Made by a program: the position numbers and the translations under genes
Source of the DNA: Polaromonas sp.
Lineage (GTDB): Bacteria; Pseudomonadota; Gammaproteobacteria; Burkholderiales; Burkholderiaceae_C
Reading direction: 5' to 3'
NCBI GenBank assembly: GCA_013823635.1
Contig: PNML01000017.1
Location: 1 to 44,237 of the forward strand
Length of the DNA stretch: 44,237 nucleotides
Shown: piece by piece, positions 31,540 to 38,319 of the stretch
Layout of the letters: the number at the start of each line of letters is the position of its first letter
Position numbering within the stretch: the stretch's first letter is position 1
Notes under the pieces: model-generated
Seen by the model: only the letters and a program-made list of their open reading frames with translations
Database searches by the model: none
What the model was told of the DNA's origin: nothing

Positions 31540-31554
31540 GCACCGGTAAGGTGC
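31540..31554 (+). promoter_or_regulatory. NtrC-type enhancer site upstream of nrtA
   Basis: The dyad GCACCGGTAAGGTGC is a perfect GCACC-N5-GGTGC NtrC-type site. It lies about 122-136 bases upstream of the predicted sigma-54 start, a normal enhancer distance. Confidence 0.6.
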
Positions 31555-31582
31555 ACACCTGGCGCACCCACCGGGCTCGCGT

Positions 31583-31597
31583 GCGCCAAATGGGCGA
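31583..31597 (+). promoter_or_regulatory. Weak second NtrC-like site upstream of nrtA
   Basis: Reads GCGCC-N5-GGCGA, a degenerate form of the NtrC dyad. Its centre is 43 bp (about four helical turns) downstream of the perfect site, on the same helix face. Confidence 0.25.
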
Positions 31598-31649
31598 GAC
31601 GCTGCGATTTGACCAGCACACACCGGGCACATCCACCTCAGCCAACATC

Positions 31650-31665
31650 TGGCATGGTTTCTGCT
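31650..31665 (+). promoter_or_regulatory. Sigma-54 promoter of the nrtABC operon
   Basis: TGGCATGGTTTCTGCT has GG at 31651-31652 and GC at 31663-31664, the invariant 12-base step of -24/-12 promoters. Transcription would begin near 31676, ten bases before the first leader hairpin. Confidence 0.7.
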
Positions 31666-31685
31666 TGATCAGATACCAGCAGCCC

Positions 31686-31790
31686 GGACCAATGGCGGTC
31701 CTGGCCTCAAGTCTTCCCAGACACACGGACAACGGCGTCCATCACCCGGCTTTGCACCAGAAGTTGGGGGATGGGCGCCGTTTTGTTTTC
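31686..31790 (+). promoter_or_regulatory. ANTAR-target leader: two hexaloop hairpins overlapping a terminator
   Basis: Hairpin P1 (31686-31701) has stem GGACC/GGTCC and loop AATGGC. Hairpin P2 (31727-31740) has stem GGAC/GTCC and loop AACGGC. Both six-base loops have A at position 1 and G at position 4, the hallmark of ANTAR targets. A terminator stem pairs 31731-31743 with 31770-31782 (13 bp, one G-U) and is followed by TTTTGTTTTC. Its left arm contains the P2 loop and right arm, so P2 and terminator are mutually exclusive. NasR binding should stabilise P2 and allow read-through into nrtA. Confidence 0.85.
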
Positions 31791-31820
31791 TGACCGCTTT
31801 TTTGACACCAGGAGCCGATC

Positions 31821-33113
31821 ATGACCCAGCCAGCCATCCCCTCCAACAACGTGACCACCGACACCCCGGCGGACGCCACCCCCACCCTCAGCCGCCGCGG
31901 CCTGCTCAAGCAGGGCGCCGCCGTGGCGGGCACCGCCCTGTTTGCCAGCCTGGGCCACAGCGGCGTGTGGGCCGCCGGCTCGGACGCCCCCGAAAAGAAG
32001 GAAGTGAAGATCGGCTTCATTCCGCTGACCGATTGCGCCAGCGTGGTCATGGCCAGCGTGCTGGGCATTGACCAGAAGTACGGCGTGAAGATCGTTCCCA
32101 GCAAGGAAGCCAGCTGGGCCGGCGTGCGCGACAAACTGGTCAACGGCGAGCTGGACTTTGCCCACGTGTTGTACGGCCTGATCTATGGCGTGCACATGGG
32201 CACCGCCGGTCCGAAAAAAGACATGGCCGTGCTCATGACCCTGAACAACAACGGTCAGGGCCTCACCCTGTCGAAAAAACTGGCCGACAAAGGCGCGGGC
32301 AACCTCGAAGGCCTGGTGAGCCTGATGAAGAAAGAACCCCGCGAATACACCTTTGCCCAGACCTTCCCCACCGGCACCCACGCCATGTGGCTGTACTACT
32401 GGCTGGCGTCTGCGGGCGTGAACCCGATGAAAGACGTGAAATCCATTGTGGTGCCTCCGCCCCAGATGGTGGCCAACATGCGCGTGGGCAACATGGACGG
32501 CTTCAGCGTGGGCGAGCCCTGGAACCACCGCGCCATCATCGACGGCATTGGCGTGAGCGCAGCCACCAGCCAGGACGTGTGGAAAGACCACCCCGAAAAG
32601 GTGCTGGGCACCACGGCCGATTTTGTCAAGCAGTACCCCAACACCGCCCGCGCCGTGACCGCCGCCATCCTGGAGGCCAGCAAGTGGATCGACTCCGGGC
32701 TGCAGAACAAGATGAAGATGGCCGAAACCGTGGCACAGAAGTCCTACATCAACACCAGCGTGGACGCCATCAACGAGCGCATCCTGGGCCGCTACCAGAA
32801 CGGCATGGGCAAGACCTGGGACGACCCCAACCACATGAAGTTCTACAACGACGGCGCGGTGAACTTCCCCTACCTGAGCGACGGCATGTGGTTCATGACC
32901 CAGCACAAGCGCTGGGGCCTCATCAAAGACCACCCCGACTACCTGGCGCTGGCCAAGCAGGTCAACCAAATCGGCATTTACAAAGACGCCGCCGCCGCCA
33001 GCAAGACGCCCCTGCCCAAGAGCGACATGCGCAGCAGCAAGCTGATCGACGGTGTGGTGTGGGACGGCAAAGACCCCGCCAAGTACGCCGACAGCTTCAA
33101 GGTCCGCGCCTGA
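31821..33113 (+). CDS. nrtA: ABC transporter nitrate-binding protein, NrtA/NasF family
   Basis: A 430-residue substrate-binding protein of the nitrate/bicarbonate (NrtA/CmpA) family. A twin-arginine signal is clear: SRRGLLKQGAAVAGTALFAS at residues 24-43, so it is probably exported folded by Tat. The mature part begins with VKIGFIPLTDCASVVMA and contains the PPPQMVANMRVGNMDGFSVGEPWN segment typical of the family. AGGAG precedes the ATG at suitable spacing. It is first in the nrtABC operon and downstream of the NasR-type attenuator, which supports nitrate or nitrite as the ligand. Confidence 0.92.
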   Translation: MTQPAIPSNNVTTDTPADATPTLSRRGLLKQGAAVAGTALFASLGHSGVWAAGSDAPEKKEVKIGFIPLTDCASVVMASVLGIDQKYGVKIVPSKEASWAGVRDKLVNGELDFAHVLYGLIYGVHMGTAGPKKDMAVLMTLNNNGQGLTLSKKLADKGAGNLEGLVSLMKKEPREYTFAQTFPTGTHAMWLYYWLASAGVNPMKDVKSIVVPPPQMVANMRVGNMDGFSVGEPWNHRAIIDGIGVSAATSQDVWKDHPEKVLGTTADFVKQYPNTARAVTAAILEASKWIDSGLQNKMKMAETVAQKSYINTSVDAINERILGRYQNGMGKTWDDPNHMKFYNDGAVNFPYLSDGMWFMTQHKRWGLIKDHPDYLALAKQVNQIGIYKDAAAASKTPLPKSDMRSSKLIDGVVWDGKDPAKYADSFKVRA

Positions 33114-33157
33114 CGCGCGTCACCCCCTTTTTGCACCCAACCCCAAGAGGTACGACC

Positions 33158-34120
33158 ATGGTCAGCGCCGTGTTTCACTCTCCACTGGAAGGCTCGGGAT
33201 TGCCCGAGCGCTCCGCCCCTTCGCCCGCCAATGCCGCTGCATTGGCAAAAAAATACATAGCTAACACATCAATGAATGCAAGCTCAAATGAGCAAAATGA
33301 TCAAAAATCAGAGGTTGCCAGCAGCGCTCCCGCCGTGGATTGGGCCGGTCTGTCGCTGAAGGTGGTGCCGCCACTGCTGGGCCTGGCCCTGCTGGTGGGG
33401 CTGTGGGCGCTGGTGTCGGTGTCCACCGGCAGCAGCATCCCCGGTCCGCTGGAGACGTGGACGCAGGCGGTGGAACTGTTCAGCGACCCCTTCTACCGCA
33501 ACGGCCCCAACGATCAGGGCGTGGGCTGGAACGTGCTGATGTCGCTGGAGCGCGTGGCCGTGGGCTTCGGCCTGGCCGCAGCGGTGGGCATTCCCGCCGG
33601 GTTTGCCATCGGGCGCTTCACCTTCCTGAGCCGCATGTTCAATCCCCTCATCAGCCTGCTGCGCCCGGTGTCGCCCCTGGCCTGGCTGCCCATTGGCCTG
33701 CTGGTGTTCAAGGGCGCCAACCCGGCCGCCATCTGGACCATCTTCATCTGCTCCATCTGGCCCATGATCATCAACACCGCCGTGGGCGTACAGCGCGTGC
33801 CACAGGACTACATGAACGTGGCCCGGGTGCTCAACCTGAGCGAGTGGAAGATCCTCACCAAAATCCTGTTCCCCTCGGTGCTGCCCTACATGCTGACCGG
33901 CGTGCGCCTGGCCGTGGGCACCGCCTGGCTGGTGATCGTGGCGGCCGAAATGCTGACCGGCGGCGTCGGCATTGGCTTCTGGGTGTGGGACGAGTGGAAC
34001 AACCTCAACGTCAAGAACATCATCATCGCCATCTTCGTGATCGGCATCGTGGGGTTGATCCTGGAGTTCGCCCTCATCAAACTGGCCACCGCCTTTACCT
34101 TCGAAGAGGTGAAATCATGA
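33158..34120 (+). CDS. nrtB: ABC nitrate transporter permease
   Basis: A 320-residue permease with about six helices from residue 66 on. The ATPase-contact loop is in the ALGLAEWKILTKILFPSVLPY-like stretch (here NLSEWKILTKILFP). The ATG at 33158 follows AAGAGG. Residues 31-52 (KKYIANTSMNASSNEQNDQK and beyond) are encoded by an AT-rich stretch of about 30% GC (33246-33310) inside an otherwise GC-rich gene, before the first helix. This looks like an in-frame insertion in a disposable cytoplasmic tail. The stop overlaps the nrtC start (ATGA). Confidence 0.92.
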   Translation: MVSAVFHSPLEGSGLPERSAPSPANAAALAKKYIANTSMNASSNEQNDQKSEVASSAPAVDWAGLSLKVVPPLLGLALLVGLWALVSVSTGSSIPGPLETWTQAVELFSDPFYRNGPNDQGVGWNVLMSLERVAVGFGLAAAVGIPAGFAIGRFTFLSRMFNPLISLLRPVSPLAWLPIGLLVFKGANPAAIWTIFICSIWPMIINTAVGVQRVPQDYMNVARVLNLSEWKILTKILFPSVLPYMLTGVRLAVGTAWLVIVAAEMLTGGVGIGFWVWDEWNNLNVKNIIIAIFVIGIVGLILEFALIKLATAFTFEEVKS

Positions 34121-34968
34121 CCGACACCCTGTTGTCCCCCGCCCAGTCCACCAAATTCATCGACATCCAGGGCGTCGAGCAGACCTTCAAAACCAAGAAG
34201 GGCCCGTTCACGGCGCTGCGCGACATCAACCTCACCATCGCCAAGGGCGAGTTTGTGGCGCTCATCGGCCACTCGGGCTGTGGCAAGTCCACCCTGCTCA
34301 ACCTCATCGCCGGGCTGACCACGCCCACGCAGGGTGCCCTGCTGTGCGCCAACCGCGAAATTGCAGGCCCCGGCCCCGAGCGCGCGGTGGTGTTCCAGAA
34401 CCATTCGCTGTTGCCCTGGCTGACTTGTTTTGAAAACGTATACCTGGGCGTGGAGCGTGTGTTCGGTGCAGGCAGCAAAAGCACCGGTGCGCCCGCCGAG
34501 ACCAAGGCCCAGTTGAAAGAACGCACCGACGCCGCCCTGGCCCTGGTCGGCCTGACCCATGCCGCGCAAAAGCGCCCCGGTGAGATTTCGGGCGGCATGA
34601 AACAGCGCGTGGGCATTGCCCGCGCCCTGGCCATGGAGCCCAAGGTGCTGCTGATGGACGAGCCCTTCGGTGCCCTGGACGCCCTGACCCGCGCCAAGCT
34701 GCAGGACGAGTTGCTGGACATCGTCGCCCGCACCCACAGCACCGTGGTCATGGTGACGCACGACGTGGACGAGGCCGTGCTGCTGTCCGACAAAATTGTG
34801 ATGATGACCAACGGACCCGCCGCCACCATAGGCGAGGTGCTCAGCGTGGACCTGCCCCGCCCCCGCAACCGCGTGGCGCTGGCCGACAGCCCGGCCTACC
34901 TGGGCTACCGCAAGGCCGTGATCGACTTTTTGTACACGCGCCAGGCGCATGTGGAAAAAGCGGCCTGA
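34117..34968 (+). CDS. nrtC: ABC nitrate transporter ATP-binding protein
   Basis: A 283-residue ATPase energising the NrtAB importer. Walker A is GHSGCGKST (51-59), the signature ISGGM starts at 157, and Walker B is VLLMDEPFGALDALTR (from 177). It is of the NrtD/NasD single-domain type, without the extra binding-protein domain found on cyanobacterial NrtC; the symbol nrtC follows gene order only. Its start overlaps the nrtB stop. A strong terminator follows. Confidence 0.93.
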   Translation: MTDTLLSPAQSTKFIDIQGVEQTFKTKKGPFTALRDINLTIAKGEFVALIGHSGCGKSTLLNLIAGLTTPTQGALLCANREIAGPGPERAVVFQNHSLLPWLTCFENVYLGVERVFGAGSKSTGAPAETKAQLKERTDAALALVGLTHAAQKRPGEISGGMKQRVGIARALAMEPKVLLMDEPFGALDALTRAKLQDELLDIVARTHSTVVMVTHDVDEAVLLSDKIVMMTNGPAATIGEVLSVDLPRPRNRVALADSPAYLGYRKAVIDFLYTRQAHVEKAA

Positions 34969-34986
34969 GGCCCCAGACCCCTCCCC

Positions 34987-35022
34987 AAAAAAGGGCGCAT
35001 CGACGGATGCGCCCTTTTTTTT
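34987..35022 (+). terminator. Rho-independent terminator of nrtABC
   Basis: A 9-bp GC-rich stem (34993-35001 with 35006-35014) with loop GACG is flanked by six A and followed by eight T (35015-35022). It separates the ABC operon from the NarK-family gene. Confidence 0.92.
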
Positions 35023-35097
35023 GTGGCGCACCCTCACCCATCTGGTGCACCGGTGGGTGGCGCAGCCACCGCTGTTCGCCACCCCAATCCGAATAAC

Positions 35098-35113
35098 AGG
35101 CATGAATTGTGCT
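35098..35113 (+). promoter_or_regulatory. Sigma-54 promoter of the NarK-family gene
   Basis: AGGCATGAATTGTGCT has GG at 35099-35100 and GC at 35111-35112 with correct spacing. It predicts a start near 35124. An upstream GGTGCACC (35044-35051) resembles NtrC half-sites but is not a full dyad. Confidence 0.6.
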
Positions 35114-35123
35114 TCTATTCGCC

Positions 35124-35149
35124 AAAGGTCAACGGCGGCCTTTTTGTTT
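35124..35149 (+). promoter_or_regulatory. Hexaloop hairpin with U-tract in the NarK leader
   Basis: A 7-bp stem (35124-35130 with 35137-35143, one G-U) has loop AACGGC, identical to P2 of the nrtA leader, and runs into TTTTTGTTT. It starts exactly at the predicted transcription start. A partner P1 hairpin was not found, so it may be a degenerate ANTAR target or a simple terminator. Confidence 0.5.
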
Positions 35150-35268
35150 CCCACCGATTGCGCGGACCCCACGGGCCCACGCACGTCTCGCTGAGCGCAC
35201 ACCCCTCCCTGGGGCCGCTGCGACAGCCTCCCCATCCAACGTTCAAACAACCTTCCGGAGGTCTTCCC

Positions 35269-36483
35269 ATGGCGGGATTTCGCACCTTTTTGAAATCGGG
35301 CCACGCACCGACGCTGTTCGCGGCCTTCCTGTACTTCGACTTTTGCTTCGCCGTCTGGGTGCTCAACGGGGCCATGGCGCCCTACATCAGCGAGGCCTTC
35401 CAGCTCACCCCCGCCCAGAAGGGCTTCATGATTTCGGTGCCCATCCTGGCCGGTGCCTTCATGCGTTTCCCACTGGGGATACTGGCCCAGTACATTGGCC
35501 GCAAAAACGCGGCACTCACCGAAATGGGCCTCATCCTGCTGGCCCTTCTGTGGGGCTTCTTCTTCATCAGCAGCTTCAACGACGTGTTGGCCATGGGCGT
35601 GCTGCTGGGCATCGCAGGGGCCAGCTTCGGCGTGGCACTGTCGCTGGGTTCGGGCTGGTTTCCGCCCCAGCACAAGGGCCTGGCCATGGGCATTGCGGGT
35701 GCGGGCAACTCGGGCACCGTGCTGGCCGTGCTGTTTGCCCCCCCTCTGGCCACGGCCTACGGCTGGCAAACGGTGTATGGCATTGCCGCATTCTTCATGC
35801 TCATCCCCATGGTGGTGATGGTGGTGTTCGCCAAAGAGCCGCCCGACATCGAGCACCAGAGTTTTCGCGAGCACATCGCCTGCCTGTTCGAGAAAGACGG
35901 CTGGGCCTTCAGCCTGATTTATGTGGTGACGTTCGGCGGCTTCATCGGCCTGTCCAGCTTCCTGCCCACCTACTTCCACGACCAGTTCAGCGTCACCAAG
36001 ATCGAAGCGGGGCAACTGACCATGCTCGCCGCCCTCATGGGGTCAGCGGTGCGGGTGGTGGGGGGCTATGTGTCTGACCGCGTGGGCGGCATCAACACCC
36101 TGAGCGGGGTGCTGGTGATCGTTGCCGTGTCGCTGGTGCTGTGTGGTCTGGCGGAGGGTTCGCTGGTGGCCACCACCCTGCTGTTCATGGTGTGTTTTGC
36201 CGCCATGGGTGCGGGCAACGGCGCGCTGTTCCAGCTGGTGCCCCTGCGCTGGCCCGTTTCCACCGCAGTGGCCGGGTCGATGATCGGGGAAGTGGGCGCC
36301 CTGGGCGGCGGCTTTGTGCCCAATGCCATGGGGCTGAGCAAGCAGTACGCGGGCACCTACCTGTGGGGGTTTGTGGCCTTTGCCCTGGTGGCGGTGGCCA
36401 TGATCATCATGCTGCGCGTCATGCAAATCCGCTGGACCCGCACCTGGGCCGAAAAGGGTGGCCGCGCCCGCACCACCCATTGA
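35269..36483 (+). CDS. Nitrate/nitrite transporter, NarK/NasA family (MFS)
   Basis: A 404-residue protein with 12 predicted helices. The conserved substrate arginine of TM2 is Arg66 in GAFMRFPLG. The two nitrate signatures are recognisable as the glycine-rich GASFGVALSLGSGWFPPQHKG stretch and GAGNGALFQLVPLRWP. The family moves nitrate in, by proton symport or nitrite exchange. The ATG at 35269 has GGAGG eight bases upstream. It has its own promoter after the nrtABC terminator, so the island has two nitrate uptake routes. It is convergent with the kinase gene. Confidence 0.93.
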   Translation: MAGFRTFLKSGHAPTLFAAFLYFDFCFAVWVLNGAMAPYISEAFQLTPAQKGFMISVPILAGAFMRFPLGILAQYIGRKNAALTEMGLILLALLWGFFFISSFNDVLAMGVLLGIAGASFGVALSLGSGWFPPQHKGLAMGIAGAGNSGTVLAVLFAPPLATAYGWQTVYGIAAFFMLIPMVVMVVFAKEPPDIEHQSFREHIACLFEKDGWAFSLIYVVTFGGFIGLSSFLPTYFHDQFSVTKIEAGQLTMLAALMGSAVRVVGGYVSDRVGGINTLSGVLVIVAVSLVLCGLAEGSLVATTLLFMVCFAAMGAGNGALFQLVPLRWPVSTAVAGSMIGEVGALGGGFVPNAMGLSKQYAGTYLWGFVAFALVAVAMIIMLRVMQIRWTRTWAEKGGRARTTH

Positions 36484-36487
36484 GCCA

Positions 36488-36512
36488 TGTCAGGGGCCAT
36501 TGGCCCCTGACA
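36488..36512. terminator. Bidirectional hairpin between NarK and kinase genes
   Basis: An 11-bp perfect stem (36488-36498 with 36502-36512) has loop ATT and sits between convergent stops. There is no U-tract, so termination is inferred from position and strength. Confidence 0.55.
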
Positions 36513-36513
36513 C

Positions 36514-38271
36514 TCAGCGCGGCAAAAACAGCAGCCAGACCACCAGCAGCAGGTTGAACAACACACTGGTGGCCAGCAGTATCTTCCACAGTGCGGTGGG
36601 GTCACGCTGCAGCAGCGGGGAACCCGTGGGCGCAGTCAATGGCCTGGAGGCACCCCGCTCCAGCACCAACGCGAACTCTTCCGCCGTTTCGTAGCGCAGC
36701 CGCTGGTCGCGCGCCACGGCCTTCAGGATGGCGTGGTTCAGCCACATGGGCACCTGGGGGTTGAGCCGGTGCGGGGGCTTGGGGTCACTGTGGTAGCGCC
36801 CCACCTGGTGCAGCAACACCTCGCCATAGGGCAATCGCCCCGTCACCATCTGGTACAGCGTCACGCCCAGGGCAAACAGATCGCTCTGCGCATTGGCCAG
36901 TTCGCGCTCGGCGGCATCGGTGGCGATGCCGGCAACGCCCGAAGCGCGGTAGCCCCATTGTTCGGGGTTCACGTAGCTGGGGGTCCCTGCGTGCAGACGG
37001 CGCATGGACTCGGGCTCGCGCCCGCTCAGCGCCACCCCCAGGTCCAGCACCCTGACCACGCCATCTTCGCCCAGGTGCAGGTTGGCCGGCTTGATGTCGC
37101 GGTGGATGATGCCCTGCCGGTGCAACTGGCCCAGCGCCTGCAGCACCTGCAGCGCCCAGCCCACCACGTCGGTTGGCGCCAGGGGTTGACGGGCGTCCAG
37201 CATCTGCTGCCAGGTTTTGCCGCTGTGCCAGTCGAACAGCACATAAAACGCCGTTTGCTGCTCGCCATTGGGCAACGGGTCGTGGGTGGTGACCAGGTGG
37301 CGCATGGCCCGTGTGCGCTGCATGCGCTGCGACAGCCAGGCCTCGTGCAACAGCATGGCGCGCTCGTCGGGGTCGTGGGCACGGGCCGGGTGCAGGGTTT
37401 TCAGCGCGTACAGGCGCTGGCTGACGGGATCGCGCACCTGGTAGAGCAGGTTGATGCCGTTGTCCGCCACCTTGGACGTCACCACCCAACCGTCGAGCCG
37501 CTCCCCCACCTTGAGGGCGGGTGGCACCGGCAGGGCCTGGGAACGGCGTTGGGCGTCGGTGGTGCTGGGCGGCGGCAGGCCTTGCACACGCACCACCATG
37601 GCGGTGACGTTGTCGTTGCTGCCCGCCGCCAGTGCCGCGTCGACCAATGCCGTGGCCATGGTCCGGGCGTCCCCTTCGGTCAACGCGGCGCGTGTGGCGG
37701 CGGGACTGAGTGAGCCGTGCACCCCATCCGAGGTGAGCACAAACACATCTCCCACACACACATCGCCTTGCAGGTAGTCCACCACCACGTGGTCTTCTGC
37801 CCCCATGCTGCGCAGCAACTGGTGCTGGAAATCGGGGTGGGCCACCACATGGTCCTGTGTCAGCACCCGCCATTCGCCATCGCGCCACAGGTTGCAACGG
37901 GTGTCCCCCACATGGGCCACCACATAAGACTGGTCGCGCAACAGCAACACGGTGAGCGTGGTCAGCCCCAGCACCGGGTGGCGACGGCGGTTGATGCTGG
38001 AGAGCCACGAGTTTTGTGCCGCGATCACGCGGTCCAGCGCCACCGTGGCATCCCAGGTCTCGGGCGTGCCGAAGAAATCGCGCACCACGCTGGTGGCGGT
38101 GAGTTGGGCGGCCTCCCGGCCTTTGCCACCGGTGCTCACCCCGTCAGCAATGGCCAGCACCACCCCCCTGCCGGTCTGTCCGGGCGGGGGCACCTGGGCG
38201 GCGCAGTAGTCTTCGTTGGTGGCCTTGCGGCCGGCGCGGGTGACAAACCCGATGTCCAGGTCAAAGTTCAT
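36514..38271 (-). CDS. PP2C phosphatase-Ser/Thr kinase fusion, membrane-anchored
   Basis: A 585-residue bifunctional protein. Residues 1-232 form a PP2C phosphatase: ADGVSTGGKG (Asp43), GDTR, TSDGVHG (Asp182) and SNDNVTAMVV (Asp220) give the metal ligands. Residues about 258-540 form a kinase with Lys291 (ALK), catalytic HRDIKPAN (390-397), DLG (410-412) in place of DFG, and GTPSYVNPEQW. A C-terminal helix (563-582) anchors it in the membrane. The same fusion sits beside nitrate transporter genes in Pseudomonas nitrate-assimilation clusters, which suggests control of nitrate uptake. Substrates are unknown. Confidence 0.9.
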   Translation of the reverse strand: MNFDLDIGFVTRAGRKATNEDYCAAQVPPPGQTGRGVVLAIADGVSTGGKGREAAQLTATSVVRDFFGTPETWDATVALDRVIAAQNSWLSSINRRRHPVLGLTTLTVLLLRDQSYVVAHVGDTRCNLWRDGEWRVLTQDHVVAHPDFQHQLLRSMGAEDHVVVDYLQGDVCVGDVFVLTSDGVHGSLSPAATRAALTEGDARTMATALVDAALAAGSNDNVTAMVVRVQGLPPPSTTDAQRRSQALPVPPALKVGERLDGWVVTSKVADNGINLLYQVRDPVSQRLYALKTLHPARAHDPDERAMLLHEAWLSQRMQRTRAMRHLVTTHDPLPNGEQQTAFYVLFDWHSGKTWQQMLDARQPLAPTDVVGWALQVLQALGQLHRQGIIHRDIKPANLHLGEDGVVRVLDLGVALSGREPESMRRLHAGTPSYVNPEQWGYRASGVAGIATDAAERELANAQSDLFALGVTLYQMVTGRLPYGEVLLHQVGRYHSDPKPPHRLNPQVPMWLNHAILKAVARDQRLRYETAEEFALVLERGASRPLTAPTGSPLLQRDPTALWKILLATSVLFNLLLVVWLLFLPR

Positions 38272-38319
38272 GCACCAAACCCAAGCAACGAATGTGCCCA
38301 GCCATGGTGCACCGCAACA

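Noticed and set aside
32387-33157. An upstream extension of the nrtB frame through nrtA
   Set aside because: It overlaps a clear nrtA in another frame; AAGAGG before the ATG at 33158 supports the shorter gene. The extension of nrtC back to 33340 is rejected in the same way.
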